DNA of 64,000 nt from Palsa-504 sp963744005 (GTDB taxonomy: Bacteria; Actinomycetota; Actinomycetes; Streptosporangiales; Streptosporangiaceae), in the NCBI GenBank assembly GCA_963744005.1, contig CAVURU010000003.1, forward strand, positions 2,046,001 to 2,110,000. Direction: 5' to 3'. This document shows, in pieces, positions 16,675 to 25,851 of the stretch. Each line of letters opens with the position of its first letter. Position 1 is the stretch's first letter. The notes beneath the pieces were generated by a model, which saw only the letters and a list, made by a program, of their open reading frames with translations, searched no databases and was not told the origin of the DNA. Made by a program: the position numbers and the translations under genes.

Positions 16675-17247
16675 TTAGGCTAGCGCCTGGACGAGCGATT
16701 CCTGGACGGCCCCCAGCCAGGCGTAGACCTCGAACGCGGCCCGCTGCGGATCGTCGGCGGCCAGCTGGTCCCACTGCGACTCGAACTCCTCGGTCACGTT
16801 CAGCCGGACCCCGAGCGCGAGCCGGACGTCGTTCAGCGCCTTGAGCCAGGCCTGGGCCTGGTCGCTGTTGAGCTGGATCCGGCCTCCCTCGCCGGGCAGC
16901 GTGTCCAGCATGACCTGCGCGGCTTCGTGCTTGGCGCTGCGCAGGCTGGACTCGGTGTAGCGGCGGAACTCCTGGGAGGCCTCGGGGTCATCGCGGTAGC
17001 CGTCGGGCAGCAGCCGGGACAGCACCGGGTCCTCGGGAGCCCCTGGGCCCTGCGTCGGGCTGGACAGCTCGGCGTCCAGCCGGGCCAGCAGCGCGTCGTC
17101 GTCGGCGCGGGATGACGGCGGGTCGCGGGGCCCGTCCGGGGCGAGCAGGGCGACGACCTGGCCGACCAGGCTGCGCAGCAGGTCGGCCTCGGCGGGGCGC
17201 AAGGTGGCGCGCGCGCCGCCGCCCCGGGTGGATCGGAAGGGTTCCAT
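16675..17247 (-). CDS. DUF2017 protein
   Basis: 190 residues, mostly helical, of the DUF2017 family. It has the N-terminal LRPAEADLLRSLVGQVVALL, a central DPVLSRLLPDGYRDDPEASQ followed by EFRRYTESSLRS, and the C-terminal VYAWLGAVQESLVQAL. The family is restricted to actinobacteria and almost always sits directly downstream of clpS, as here with a 19-bp gap. A link to ClpS-mediated proteolysis has been suggested only by that synteny. No catalytic motif is visible. Confidence 0.92.
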   Translation of the reverse strand: MEPFRSTRGGGARATLRPAEADLLRSLVGQVVALLAPDGPRDPPSSRADDDALLARLDAELSSPTQGPGAPEDPVLSRLLPDGYRDDPEASQEFRRYTESSLRSAKHEAAQVMLDTLPGEGGRIQLNSDQAQAWLKALNDVRLALGVRLNVTEEFESQWDQLAADDPQRAAFEVYAWLGAVQESLVQALA

Positions 17248-17266
17248 CTCGGCCGGGACCGGCCGG

Positions 17267-17557
17267 CTAGCTGTCGTGCTGCACGGTGGCCCACAGGCCG
17301 TACCCGTGCAGCACTTCCACGTTGTGCTCCATCGCCTCGCGGGCTCCGGCGGCCACCACCGCCTTGCCCTTGTGGTGCACGTCGAGCATCAGCTTGTGGG
17401 CCTTCTTCTTGGAGAAGCCGAAGACCTTCTGGAACACGTACGTCACGTACGTCATCAGGTTGACCGGGTCGTTCCACACGATGGTGACCCAGGGCTTGTC
17501 GGACACCGGTTGATCAGCAGACTTCGGAAGATCCACCTCAGCGGGCGCCACGCTCAC
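17267..17557 (-). CDS. clpS: ClpS adaptor of the ClpAP/ClpCP protease
   Basis: 96-residue N-end-rule adaptor that hands substrates with bulky N-terminal residues to the Clp ATPase. The core PWVTIVWNDPVNLMTYVTYV holds the ND-PV-N motif of the substrate pocket, followed by FGFSKKKAHKLMLDVHHKGK and a closing YGLWATVQHD. The first 25 residues form the flexible Clp-binding extension. The gene starts the clpS-DUF2017-mec-cysO-cysM run and is divergent from pncB with only 34 bp between start codons, so the promoters must overlap or lie inside the genes. Confidence 0.96.
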   Translation of the reverse strand: MSVAPAEVDLPKSADQPVSDKPWVTIVWNDPVNLMTYVTYVFQKVFGFSKKKAHKLMLDVHHKGKAVVAAGAREAMEHNVEVLHGYGLWATVQHDS

Positions 17558-17591
17558 GACTAGCCACCTCCCACTACGTAGTCTTCCACCT

Positions 17592-18929
17592 GTGACAACT
17601 ACGGTGAACCACCCGGCCCCGGCCGGGACCGCCCTGCTGACCGACCATTACGAGCTGACCATGGTGCAGGCCGCGCTGCGCAGCGGGGCCGCCGAGCGCC
17701 GCTCGGTCTTCGAGGTCTTCGCCCGGCACCTGCCCCAGGGCCGCCGCTACGGCGTCGTGGCCGGCACCGGCCGGCTGCTCGACGCCATCGAGCGGTTCCG
17801 GTTCAGTCAGGCCGAGCTTGACTTCCTCGCGGACGAGGGCATCGTGGACTCCGACACGCTGGCGTTCTGTGCATCGTACCGGTTCAAGGGAAACATCTGG
17901 GGCTACGCCGAGGGTGACTGCTATTTCCCAGGCTCGCCGATCCTGGTCGTGGAGGGCACGTTCGCCGAGGCGGTGGTGCTGGAAACGGTCGCGCTGTCCA
18001 TCCTGAACCACGACTGCGCGATCGCCTCGGCCGCCTCCCGGATGGTGACGGCGGCCCGCGGCCGGCCGCTGATCGAGATGGGCTCGCGGCGGACCCACGA
18101 GCGGGCCGCGGTGGCCAGCGCCCGGGCCGCCTACCTGGCCGGCTTCGCGTCCACCTCGAACCTGCAGGCCCGCTACGAGCACGGCATCCCCAGCGCGGGG
18201 ACCAGCGCGCACGCGTTCACCCTGGTGCACGACGACGAGCGACAGGCCTTCGCGACCCAGGTCGAGGCGCTGGGCCCGGCCACGACGCTGCTGGTGGACA
18301 CCTACGACGTGCCCCGGGCGGTGCGGACCGCGATCGAGGTGGCGGGCCCGGAGCTGGGCGCGGTCCGGATCGACAGCGGCGACCTGCCGGTGCTGGCCCA
18401 GCAGGTCCGGGCCGAGCTGGACTCGATGGGCGCGACCAAGACGCGGATCATCCTGACCGGCGACCTGGACGAGTTCTCCATCGCGGCCCTGGGCGCGGTG
18501 CCGGTGGACGGCTACGGGGTGGGCACGTCACTGGTCACCGGGTCCGGGGTGCCGACGGTGGCCCTGGTATACAAGCTGGTGGCGCGGGCGGGCGGCGCCG
18601 ACCCGGACGGCGAGCTGGTGCCGGTGGCCAAGCGCTCGGTGGGCAAGCCGGGGCGGGGCGGGCGCAAGTGGGCGGTCCGGCACCGGGACGCGGACGGCAC
18701 GGCGGCGACGGAGCGGATCACGCTGAGCCCGCCGGACCCCGCGCCGGCCGACCGGGAGCTGCTGGTGCCGCTGGTGCGCCACGGCGAGGTGGTGGGACGG
18801 GAGGACGTCTCGGCGGCCCGGGAGCGGCACCGGGCCGCGCTGGCCGAGCTGCCTCCGCACGCGCTGCAGCTGTCCCGCGGCTACCCGGCCCTGCCGACGG
18901 TGTTCGAGCCGAACGGAGCCGAGGAGTAA
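17592..18929 (+). CDS. pncB: Nicotinate phosphoribosyltransferase
   Basis: 445-residue enzyme that makes nicotinate mononucleotide in NAD salvage. The N-terminus ALLTDHYELTMVQAALRSGA carries the TDxYELTM motif. Other blocks are GRRYGVVAGTGRLLDAIERF, the central IEMGSRRTHERAAVASARAA, the GIPSAGTSAHAF phosphoribosyl region and AVRIDSGDLPVLAQQVR. GTG at 17592 is the start. pncA lies two genes downstream on the same strand, so this is an NAD-salvage group. A fairly long, basic C-terminal part (GRGGRKWAVRHRDADG) is normal for the actinobacterial form. Confidence 0.95.
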   Translation: MTTTVNHPAPAGTALLTDHYELTMVQAALRSGAAERRSVFEVFARHLPQGRRYGVVAGTGRLLDAIERFRFSQAELDFLADEGIVDSDTLAFCASYRFKGNIWGYAEGDCYFPGSPILVVEGTFAEAVVLETVALSILNHDCAIASAASRMVTAARGRPLIEMGSRRTHERAAVASARAAYLAGFASTSNLQARYEHGIPSAGTSAHAFTLVHDDERQAFATQVEALGPATTLLVDTYDVPRAVRTAIEVAGPELGAVRIDSGDLPVLAQQVRAELDSMGATKTRIILTGDLDEFSIAALGAVPVDGYGVGTSLVTGSGVPTVALVYKLVARAGGADPDGELVPVAKRSVGKPGRGGRKWAVRHRDADGTAATERITLSPPDPAPADRELLVPLVRHGEVVGREDVSAARERHRAALAELPPHALQLSRGYPALPTVFEPNGAEE

Positions 18930-18985
18930 CGACCGGGGGTAAATGAATTAGCTCGCGGGTGGACGGCGCCGCTAACCTGCGGGGC

Positions 18986-19450
18986 ATGCCCGTTGATTTC
19001 GCGTCGTTCGCAGCCGTGCTCCGCGAGCTGGGCGTGCCGGGCGAGGTACGCGAGCTGCCTGAGCCGGCCCCGACCGCGGCGGCCGCCGCGGCCCAGCTGG
19101 GCTGCGAGGTGGGCGCGATCGCGAACAGCCTGATCTTCAGCGCGGACGGGGTGCCGCTGCTGGTCATGACGAGCGGGGCGCACCGGGTCAGCGAGCGGCG
19201 GGTGGCCGGGCTGATCGGCGCCGGGACCGTGACGCGGGCCGACGCGCGCTCGGTCCGGGCCTGGACCGGGCAGGCCATCGGCGGGGTCGGCCCGGTCGGG
19301 CATCCCGCGCCGATCCGGACCCTGGTCGACGTGTGGCTCGAGCCGCATGACGTGGTGTGGGCGGCGGCCGGGCACCCGCACACGGTGTTCCCGACCTCGT
19401 TCGCCGAGCTGGTCCGGATCACCTCGGGGACGCCCGCCGAGGTGGGCTGA
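18986..19450 (+). CDS. YbaK/EbsC-type aminoacyl-tRNA deacylase
   Basis: 154 residues of the YbaK/ProX editing-domain fold, which hydrolyses mischarged aminoacyl-tRNA, typically Cys-tRNAPro. Typical features are CEVGAIANSLIFSADGVPLL with the conserved Lys position replaced by Asn (families vary here), TSGAHRVSERRVAGLIGA, TGQAIGGVGPVGH (the GGxSPxG-like loop) and a terminal FPTSFAELVRIT. I place the start at ATG 18986. It sits between pncB and pncA without an obvious functional tie. The replaced Lys makes the exact substrate uncertain. Confidence 0.85.
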   Translation: MPVDFASFAAVLRELGVPGEVRELPEPAPTAAAAAAQLGCEVGAIANSLIFSADGVPLLVMTSGAHRVSERRVAGLIGAGTVTRADARSVRAWTGQAIGGVGPVGHPAPIRTLVDVWLEPHDVVWAAAGHPHTVFPTSFAELVRITSGTPAEVG

Positions 19451-19472
19451 ACAGGGCGATAGCGTGGGGTCC

Positions 19473-20057
19473 ATGCGCGCGCTGATCATCGTTGATGTGC
19501 AGAACGACTTCTGCGAAGGCGGCTCGCTGGCGGTGGCCGGCGGGTCGGCGGTGGCCGGGGCCATCAGCGGCTACCTGGCCGACGGCCCCGGCTACGCGCA
19601 CGTGGTCGCGACCAAGGACTTCCACGTGGACCCGGGCAGCCACTTCTCGGACCACCCGGACTTCGCGGCGTCGTGGCCGCCGCACTGCGTGGCGGACACG
19701 GCCGGCTCGGACTTCCACCCCGACCTGGACACCTCGGCGGTCGAGGCGGTGTTCCGCAAGGGGCAGCACGCCGCGGCCTACAGCGGGTTCGAGGGCCAGG
19801 ACGACGAGGGGACGGCGCTGGCCGACTGGCTGCGCCGCCGGAGCGTGGACGAGGTCGACATCGCGGGCCTGGCCACCGACTACTGCGTGCGGGCGACCGC
19901 GGCCGACGCGGTCGCGGCCGGTTTCGCCACCCGGGTCCTGCTCGGCCTGACGGCCGGGGTGGCGCCGGATTCGACGGCGCGGGCCGTCGGGGAGCTGCGC
20001 GGCAGCGGGGTGGAGCTGGCCGGCGCCGTGGCGGGCGGCGTGGCGGACGGGGAATAG
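19473..20057 (+). CDS. pncA: Nicotinamidase (isochorismatase fold)
   Basis: 194-residue cysteine hydrolase converting nicotinamide to nicotinate for PncB. The catalytic triad is readable as D8 (IVDVQNDF), K96 (FRKGQH) and C138 (ATDYCVRAT). The iron/zinc ligands D49, H51, H57 and H71 are in place (KDFHVDPGSHFSDH and PPH). The start ATG at 19473 is correct because MRALIIVDVQNDF begins at the fold. PncA is also the activator of pyrazinamide in mycobacteria. Grouped with pncB on the same strand. Confidence 0.95.
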   Translation: MRALIIVDVQNDFCEGGSLAVAGGSAVAGAISGYLADGPGYAHVVATKDFHVDPGSHFSDHPDFAASWPPHCVADTAGSDFHPDLDTSAVEAVFRKGQHAAAYSGFEGQDDEGTALADWLRRRSVDEVDIAGLATDYCVRATAADAVAAGFATRVLLGLTAGVAPDSTARAVGELRGSGVELAGAVAGGVADGE

Positions 20058-20097
20058 GGCCGGCCGGAATAGGGACCGGAGGCGACCGGGGCGGAAG

Positions 20098-20955
20098 CTA
20101 GCGGTCGCCGAACACGTCGGCCAGCACCCGGCCCAGGGCCGGGATCCGGTCCGGGTCCGCGGGGCCCATGACGATCATCCCGTCGGCGCCCGCGGCGGCG
20201 AGCGCCTCAGCCGAGCGGCCGAAGGAGGCCAGGTCGTCCGGCGCCGAGGCGAACACCGTCTTGGTGATCTGCCCCGGGTCGCGGCCGGCCCGCTCGCAGT
20301 GCTGCTCGAGCACGTCGAACTTGCGCCGGGCGGTGGCCGCGTCGCCGAAGACGTTGCAGGCGTCGGAGTACCGGGCGGCCAGGTCGAGGGTGCGCTTCTC
20401 GCCGCCCCCGCCGACCAGGACCGGGACCGCCCCCACCGGGCGCGGGGAGTTGGGCGCGTCGCTGAGGGAGTAGAAGGCGCCGGCCACGGTGGCCCGCGGG
20501 CCGGTGAGCATGGCCCGGCAGACGGCGAGCGTCTCGTCCAGGCGGTCCATCCGCTCGCCGGTGCCGGGAAACGGCAGCCCGTAGGCGGCGTGCTCGGCCT
20601 CGTCCCAGCCCGCCCCCAGGCCGAGCATGGCCCGGCCGCCGGACAGCACGTCCAGCGTGGTCACGCACTTGGCCAGCAGAGCCGGAACGCGCAGCGTCAC
20701 CGGGCTGACCAGGGCCAGCAGCCGGGCCGAGGAGGTCCGCATGGCCAGCGCGCCGAGCAGCGTGTAGGCCTCGAACATGGGCGAGTCCGGGCCGCCGCCG
20801 ACCCGGTTCTGCTGGAGGTGATCCGGCACCGACAGGGCGTCGAAGCCCGCTTCCTCGGCGACCTGCGCGGCGGCCTGCAGCCGGGCGAAGACGCCCGGGC
20901 CGTCATCGAGGCTCCCGTAGGAGCCGAAGTGCATGCCCCGCCGGAAGACGGCCAT
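20098..20955 (-). CDS. LLM-class F420-dependent oxidoreductase
   Basis: 285-residue luciferase-like TIM barrel. It shows AQVAEEAGFDALSVPDHLQQ, MRTSSARLLALVSPVTLRVP (the non-prolyl cis-peptide strand), TLDVLSGGRAMLGLGAGWDE and VPVLVGGGGEKRTLDLAARY. This subgroup uses coenzyme F420 in actinobacteria, inferred from family and not from a specific residue here. It starts 15 bp beyond the def stop. The substrate is unknown, as it is for most of the family. Confidence 0.9.
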   Translation of the reverse strand: MAVFRRGMHFGSYGSLDDGPGVFARLQAAAQVAEEAGFDALSVPDHLQQNRVGGGPDSPMFEAYTLLGALAMRTSSARLLALVSPVTLRVPALLAKCVTTLDVLSGGRAMLGLGAGWDEAEHAAYGLPFPGTGERMDRLDETLAVCRAMLTGPRATVAGAFYSLSDAPNSPRPVGAVPVLVGGGGEKRTLDLAARYSDACNVFGDAATARRKFDVLEQHCERAGRDPGQITKTVFASAPDDLASFGRSAEALAAAGADGMIVMGPADPDRIPALGRVLADVFGDR

Positions 20956-20970
20956 CGGGGTTCTCCTTGG

Positions 20971-21582
20971 TTATGGGAGGGTGAAGCCGAGGTAGGCGGC
21001 CGCGTCCTGGGGCGGGCGCCCGGCCCACCGCTGAGCGTAGTTGGCGGTGGTGGACAGGGACCGGGTCTCGACCTGGTCCAGGTACAGGCGGCCGCCCAGG
21101 TGGTCGATCTCGTGCTGGGCGATGCGGGCGGCCCAGCCGGTGAAGACGTGCTCGACGGGCTGGCCGTGCGCGTCGAGGGCCTCGACCCGGACCGAGCGGT
21201 GCCGGGCCACCACCCCGGTCAGGCCGGGGACGCTGAGGCAGCCTTCGTAGAAGCTGGCCTGCACGCCGTCGTCGGCCGGATGCAGCACCGGGTTGACCAG
21301 GACGGTGAAGGGCAGCTCGTCGCGTTCCCGGGCGGCGCGCTCCTCCGGAGTCAGCTGGCCCCAGCGCTCCGGCCCGTCCTGCAGCACGGCGAGCTGGATG
21401 GCCACGCCGACCTGGGGCGCGGCCAGCCCGACCCCGGGGGCGGCTTCCATGGTGGCCCGCATCTGGGCGATGAGCAGCTGGAACTTGCTGCCGCGGAGCT
21501 CGGCGGGGTCGACGGGATCGGCGGGCTGCCGGAGCAGCGGATCGCCGCACTCGAGGATGGGCAGCAGGGCCGGGCCGCTCAT
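20971..21582 (-). CDS. def: Peptide deformylase
   Basis: 203-residue metalloenzyme that removes the N-formyl group from new proteins. All three motifs are present: GVGLAAPQ (50-57), EGCLS (113-117, metal Cys) and HEIDH (157-161, metal His pair and catalytic Glu). The start ATG at 21582 overlaps the stop of the upstream dehydrogenase gene (ATGA). A 20-residue insertion (PERWGQLTPEERAARERDEL) between the first and second motifs is a feature of some actinobacterial deformylases. Confidence 0.95.
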   Translation of the reverse strand: MSGPALLPILECGDPLLRQPADPVDPAELRGSKFQLLIAQMRATMEAAPGVGLAAPQVGVAIQLAVLQDGPERWGQLTPEERAARERDELPFTVLVNPVLHPADDGVQASFYEGCLSVPGLTGVVARHRSVRVEALDAHGQPVEHVFTGWAARIAQHEIDHLGGRLYLDQVETRSLSTTANYAQRWAGRPPQDAAAYLGFTLP

Positions 21583-22730
21583 CGGTGCCTCGCCGAGCGG
21601 TCCTGGCGGATCCCGGTATCGGAGGCGCGCTGGATGGTCTCCAGCAGCTGGTGGTACCGGACCGCGGTGCCGAAGTCGGGCCCGGCCGCGGCATCGTCGG
21701 CGGGGCCGCCCGCGATGGCGCGGCCGAACTCGCGGTAGAGCAGGGCCACGTTTCTGGGCGGCCCGGCCGGGACCCCGGGCGGCAGGGGCGCGAACCGCGC
21801 GGGCACCGGCAGGTTCGCGGTGGAGCCGTCGGGCCGGGTGATGGTGACGGACCAGTCGGTGATGTGGATGCCGCCCGGGGTGGCCGGCCGGACGAGCAGG
21901 GTGGCGTCGGTGCCGACGATGCGCAGCTCGAAGCTGGGGCTGACGCCGACCAGGCCGCCCTGCACCGCGACCGAGGCCACCGCCCCGCTCTCCAGCGTCC
22001 CGGCCACCACGACCTGGTCGGGGGCGGTGACCGGCACGACCTGCCCGGTCTCGATGACCGTGGCCTGGTGGTTGACCAGGGCGACGACGCCGGTCACCTG
22101 GCTGAACTCGCCGACGGCCCGGGCCAGGGTGGCCAGCACGTGCCCGGTGGAGATGGTGAGCACGGTGGCGCCGGCCGACTTGCTGGTGGCGTACAGGTTG
22201 GCCTGCGGGATCCGGCGGCCGGCCGGGCTGCCGGAGGTCATCATGGCCACGGCCAGCGGATCCCCGATGTCGCCGCCCTCGATGAGCTCGCGGACGAACA
22301 GCGCGCCGGGCGCCTGGTAGCCCTGCAGCCCGACGATGTGCCGGACGCCGGCCGATTCGGCCAGCCGGGCCAGCTCGGTGGCCTGGGCCAGGTCGACGCC
22401 GAGCGGCCACTCGGAGAAGACGTGCTTGCCCGCGGCCAGCGCGCCGCGGATGAGCTGGTCATGGTCGGGCACCTTGACCGTGACCGCGACGGCGTCCACC
22501 TCCGGCGAGGACACCAGCTCGGCGTCGTCTTCGAAGGCCAGCGGCACGCCGAAGGCGGCCGCGGTGGCCCGGGCCGTGCTCAGCCGCGTGGTGGACACCG
22601 CGGTGACCTGGAACTCCTCCAGCGCGGCGAGCGCGGGGAGATGGGCGGCGGTACCCCAGCCACGGTCCGGGCTGGCGCCGATGACGCCAACCCGGATCGG
22701 ACGCTGGACGGCCGATTCGATCCTGCTCAC
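21579..22730 (-). CDS. Gfo/Idh/MocA-family oxidoreductase
   Basis: 383-residue NAD(P)-dependent dehydrogenase. The Rossmann start IRVGVIGASPDRGWGTAAHL is a variant of GxGxxG. The typical AGKHVFSEWPLGVDLAQATE carries the EKP-like motif with Trp in place of Lys (EWP), a known variant. The C-terminal alpha/beta domain follows. Members act on sugars, inositols or pyrroles. The substrate cannot be inferred. It overlaps def by 4 bp and is read first, so the two may be co-transcribed without a clear functional link. Confidence 0.88.
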   Translation of the reverse strand: MSRIESAVQRPIRVGVIGASPDRGWGTAAHLPALAALEEFQVTAVSTTRLSTARATAAAFGVPLAFEDDAELVSSPEVDAVAVTVKVPDHDQLIRGALAAGKHVFSEWPLGVDLAQATELARLAESAGVRHIVGLQGYQAPGALFVRELIEGGDIGDPLAVAMMTSGSPAGRRIPQANLYATSKSAGATVLTISTGHVLATLARAVGEFSQVTGVVALVNHQATVIETGQVVPVTAPDQVVVAGTLESGAVASVAVQGGLVGVSPSFELRIVGTDATLLVRPATPGGIHITDWSVTITRPDGSTANLPVPARFAPLPPGVPAGPPRNVALLYREFGRAIAGGPADDAAAGPDFGTAVRYHQLLETIQRASDTGIRQDRSARHR

Positions 22731-22807
22731 GGCCCGTATCCTAGAACGTCCTGATTGGCCGCCGCCGGGCGGTTGGCCATGGCGGCGGACCGTAACCGGG
22801 GTTTAAC

Positions 22808-23752
22808 ATGCAAATCGTGACGGACCTGGTTGAGTACGACGAGTTCGGGCTGTTCGGCGAGAACGCCGCGGAGTACGGACTGCCCTTCGATCATCCGCCG
22901 GCGGTGCGCCGGGTCTTCGCCGACGTGTCCGGCGGCCGGAAGCTGAGCGCGCTGGTCTGGCAGGAGCGGGAGCCGGAGCTGGTCCTGCTGCACGGCGGGG
23001 CGCAGAACGCGCACACCTGGGACACGGTGGCGATGGCCCTGGACCGCCCCCTGGTGGCCATCGACCTGCCCGGGCACGGCCATTCCGACGGCCCGGCCGA
23101 GCCCCGGGCGGGCCAGCTCGACGTCCAGGCCAACGCGGCCGACGTGGCCGCGGCCATCCGCCAGGTGGCCCCGGCCGCGAAGGCGGTGGTGGGGATGTCG
23201 CTGGGCGGCCTGACCACGATCGCGCTGGCGGGCGAGGCGCCGGACCTGGTCAGGAAGATGCTCCTGGTCGACGTGCTGCCCGGGATCAAGCCGGAGCGGG
23301 CCTCGCACATCACCGGGTTCATCAACGGTCCGCCCAGCTTCGCCAGCCTGGATGAGCTGCTGGACCGGACGATCCAGTTCAACCCGAATCGTTCGGTGTC
23401 CTCGCTGCGGCGGGGCATCCTGCACAACGCCGAGCAGCAGCCGGACGGCAGCTGGGTGTGGCGGTGGGCCCGGCATCGCGGGCAGGGCCCGGCCGGCGAG
23501 GGCGACGTGGCGGACGCCGCGACCGCCGAGGCCATGTACGCGCAGCTGTGGGACACGCTGGCCGCGGTGACCGTGCCGGTGCTGCTGGCCCGGGGCATGC
23601 GGCCGGACTCGGTGCTGGGTGATGAGAACGAGCAGGAACTGCGGCGCCGGCTGCCGTCGGCGGAGGTGGTGCACGTGGCCGAGGCCGGGCACAGCCTGCA
23701 GGGCGACACGCCGCTGGAACTGGCCGGGATCATCCAGCGCTTCGTCTTCTAG
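22808..23752 (+). CDS. Alpha/beta hydrolase
   Basis: 314-residue alpha/beta-hydrolase-fold protein. The oxyanion strand is LVLLHGGAQNAHTWD, the nucleophile elbow GMSLGG (Ser), and the catalytic His GHSLQGD near the end. An acid is likely in the region LLARGMRPDSVLGDENEQEL. The sequence DLPGHGHSDGPAEP resembles epoxide hydrolase or ester hydrolase relatives. The start ATG at 22808 has only a weak GGGGTTT upstream. It faces the helicase gene convergently. Substrate unknown. Confidence 0.9.
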   Translation: MQIVTDLVEYDEFGLFGENAAEYGLPFDHPPAVRRVFADVSGGRKLSALVWQEREPELVLLHGGAQNAHTWDTVAMALDRPLVAIDLPGHGHSDGPAEPRAGQLDVQANAADVAAAIRQVAPAAKAVVGMSLGGLTTIALAGEAPDLVRKMLLVDVLPGIKPERASHITGFINGPPSFASLDELLDRTIQFNPNRSVSSLRRGILHNAEQQPDGSWVWRWARHRGQGPAGEGDVADAATAEAMYAQLWDTLAAVTVPVLLARGMRPDSVLGDENEQELRRRLPSAEVVHVAEAGHSLQGDTPLELAGIIQRFVF

Positions 23753-23765
23753 GAACGGGCGCGGC

Positions 23766-25505
23766 TCAGCGGCGGCTGGTGGCCCAGCGGCGGATGGCGT
23801 CGATGCGGGCCTGGATCTGGGCCGCGGTGGCCTGCGGCAGCGGCGGGCCGCCGCAGGACTGGCGCAGCTCGTTGTGGATGACCCCGTGCGGCTGGCCGGT
23901 GCGGTGGCTCCACGCGCCGACCAGGCCGTTCAGCTCCTTGCGCAGGGCGGCGAGGGCCTCGCGGCTGACCGGCGGCTCGGCGGCCTGGGGCGCGGCGGCC
24001 TGGGGCGGTTGAGCGGCCGCGGAGCGGGCGTTGAGCTGGGACTGCTGGCGCCTGGTCAGCAGGGTGCGGACCTGGTCGGGCTCGAGCAGGCCGGGCAGGC
24101 CGAGGAAGTCCTCTTCCTCGGCGGAGCCCGCGGCGGTGGCGGTGCCGAACTCGCCGCCGTCATACAGCACCCGGTCGAAGTGGGCGGAGGCGTTCAGGGC
24201 CTGGAAGGCCGGCTCCCCCAGCGGAGTGTCCGGCGTGTCCCGCTGGCGGAGCGCCTCGGCCAGCTCCTCCTCCTCGGGCTCCGAGCCGGTGCGGGCGCGG
24301 AGAATATGGTCCCGTTCGGCTTCGAGCTCGGCGGCGAACCCGAGCAGGACCGGCACCGAGGGCAGGAAGACCGAGGCCGTCTCGCCCCGGCGGCGGGCCC
24401 GGACGAACCGGCCCACGGCCTGCGCGAAGTACAGCGCGGTGGAAACGCTGGTGGCGTACACGCCGACGGCCAGCCGCGGGATGTCCACGCCCTCGGAGAC
24501 CATCCGGACGGCCACCATCCAGCGATCGTCGGAGGCGGCGAACTCGGTGATCTTCTTCGTTGACGTCGGATCGTCGGACAGCACGACCACGGGGCGCTGG
24601 CCGGTCAGCCCGCGCAGCAGCGCGGCGTAGGCCCGGGCGTCGGCGTGATCGCCCGCGATGACCAGGCCGCCCGCGTCGGGCATGCCGCGGCGCACCTCGG
24701 TCAGCCGCTTGTCGGCGGCGGCCAGCACCCGGCTGACCCACTCCCCCGCCGGGTCCAGCGCGGTCCGCCAGGCCTGGGCGATCTGGTCCTTGGTCATGGG
24801 CTTGCCCAGGGTGGCGCTGATCTCGTCCCCGGCCCGGGTGCGCCAGCGCATCTCGCCGGAGTAGGCCAGGAAGATGACCGGGCGGACCACGCCGTCCTCC
24901 AGCGCGGGCCCGTAGCCGTAGACGTAGTCCGACGCGCTGCGTTTGCCGCCGCCCGGCTCGTCGAGATACGTGACGAACGGAATGGGGTTCGCGTCGCTGC
25001 GGAACGGCGTCCCGGTCAGGGCGAGGCGGCGGCGCGCCGGGTCGAACGCCTCCTTGACCGCGTCACCCCAGGCCAGGGCGTCACCGGCGTGATGGACCTC
25101 GTCGAAGATGACCAGCGTCCGGCGGCCCGCGGTGCGCTGCCGGTGCAGGGCCGGGTGGGCGGCGACCTGCGCGTAGGTGACGGCCACGCCGGCGAAGTCG
25201 GCCGCGGCGCGGCCCTGGGCGTTGCTGTAGCTGGGATCCAGGGCCAGGCCGAACCGGCGGGCCGAGGCGGCCCACTGGTGCTTGAGGTGCTCGGTGGGCG
25301 TGACCACGGTGATGGCGGCCACCTCGCGGCTGGCCAGCAGCTCGGCCGCGACGGTCAGGGCGTAGGTCGTCTTGCCCGCGCCCGGGGTCGCGACCAGCAG
25401 GAAGTCCCGCCTGGGGAGCCGGAAGTACTCCTGGTAAGCGGCCTTCTGCCACCCTCTGAGGTAGCCGGGGAGCTCACTGCGGGCCGGGCCTGGTGGAGTG
25501 CTCAC
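23766..25505 (-). CDS. DEAD/DEAH-box (XPB-like SF2) helicase
   Basis: 579-residue superfamily 2 helicase. Motif I is ATPGAGKTT (about residues 39-47). Motif Ia region reads ITVVTPTEHLKHQW, motif II IFDEVHHAGDA, motif III ALTGTPFRSDANPI and motif VI QAVGRFVRARRRGE. The C-terminal 150 residues are charged and Pro/Ala-rich and lack a known domain. Such proteins are conserved in actinobacteria and are usually called DNA repair or restriction-like helicases. No nuclease domain is visible here. GTG at 25505 is the start. Confidence 0.92.
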   Translation of the reverse strand: MSTPPGPARSELPGYLRGWQKAAYQEYFRLPRRDFLLVATPGAGKTTYALTVAAELLASREVAAITVVTPTEHLKHQWAASARRFGLALDPSYSNAQGRAAADFAGVAVTYAQVAAHPALHRQRTAGRRTLVIFDEVHHAGDALAWGDAVKEAFDPARRRLALTGTPFRSDANPIPFVTYLDEPGGGKRSASDYVYGYGPALEDGVVRPVIFLAYSGEMRWRTRAGDEISATLGKPMTKDQIAQAWRTALDPAGEWVSRVLAAADKRLTEVRRGMPDAGGLVIAGDHADARAYAALLRGLTGQRPVVVLSDDPTSTKKITEFAASDDRWMVAVRMVSEGVDIPRLAVGVYATSVSTALYFAQAVGRFVRARRRGETASVFLPSVPVLLGFAAELEAERDHILRARTGSEPEEEELAEALRQRDTPDTPLGEPAFQALNASAHFDRVLYDGGEFGTATAAGSAEEEDFLGLPGLLEPDQVRTLLTRRQQSQLNARSAAAQPPQAAAPQAAEPPVSREALAALRKELNGLVGAWSHRTGQPHGVIHNELRQSCGGPPLPQATAAQIQARIDAIRRWATSRR

Positions 25506-25554
25506 GAGGCCGAAAGGCTACCGGCTCGGCGGCGCCGGACGGGTGAACAACCGC

Positions 25555-25827
25555 TCAGTCGTTGCCGCCGTTGTCGCCCGGAGGCAGGTGTTCGTAGAGC
25601 TCCTTGCAGGTGGGGCACACCGGGTAGCGCTTGGGATCGCGGCTGGGCACCCAGACCTTGCCGCACAGCGCGGTGACGGGAGTGCCGGTCACCATGCTGT
25701 CGACGATCTTGCTCTTGTCGACGTAGTGCGCGAACCGCTCGTGATCACCGTCGCCGTGCGAGGTGTCCGGCCGGACATCCTCGTGGACGCGCGTCCGCTG
25801 ATCCGGAAGAACCTCAGTCTCGCTCAC
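25555..25827 (-). CDS. DUF3039 protein
   Basis: 90-residue protein of the actinobacterial DUF3039 family. The core is DGDHERFAHYVDKSKIVDSM, VTGTPVTALCGKVWVPSRDP and KRYPVCPTCKELYEHL. The arrangement CGK...CPxC looks like a small zinc-binding site. Function unknown. It lies 49 bp upstream of the helicase start on the same strand, a pairing common in actinobacteria. Confidence 0.92.
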   Translation of the reverse strand: MSETEVLPDQRTRVHEDVRPDTSHGDGDHERFAHYVDKSKIVDSMVTGTPVTALCGKVWVPSRDPKRYPVCPTCKELYEHLPPGDNGGND

Positions 25828-25851
25828 GGCGGTAATTCTAGTTCACGCTGT

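Noticed and set aside
20971..22410. Single 479-residue frame covering def and part of the dehydrogenase
   Set aside because: The upstream part is Arg/Gly/Ala-rich and off frame with the conserved dehydrogenase; def has its own ATG at 21582 overlapping the upstream stop.
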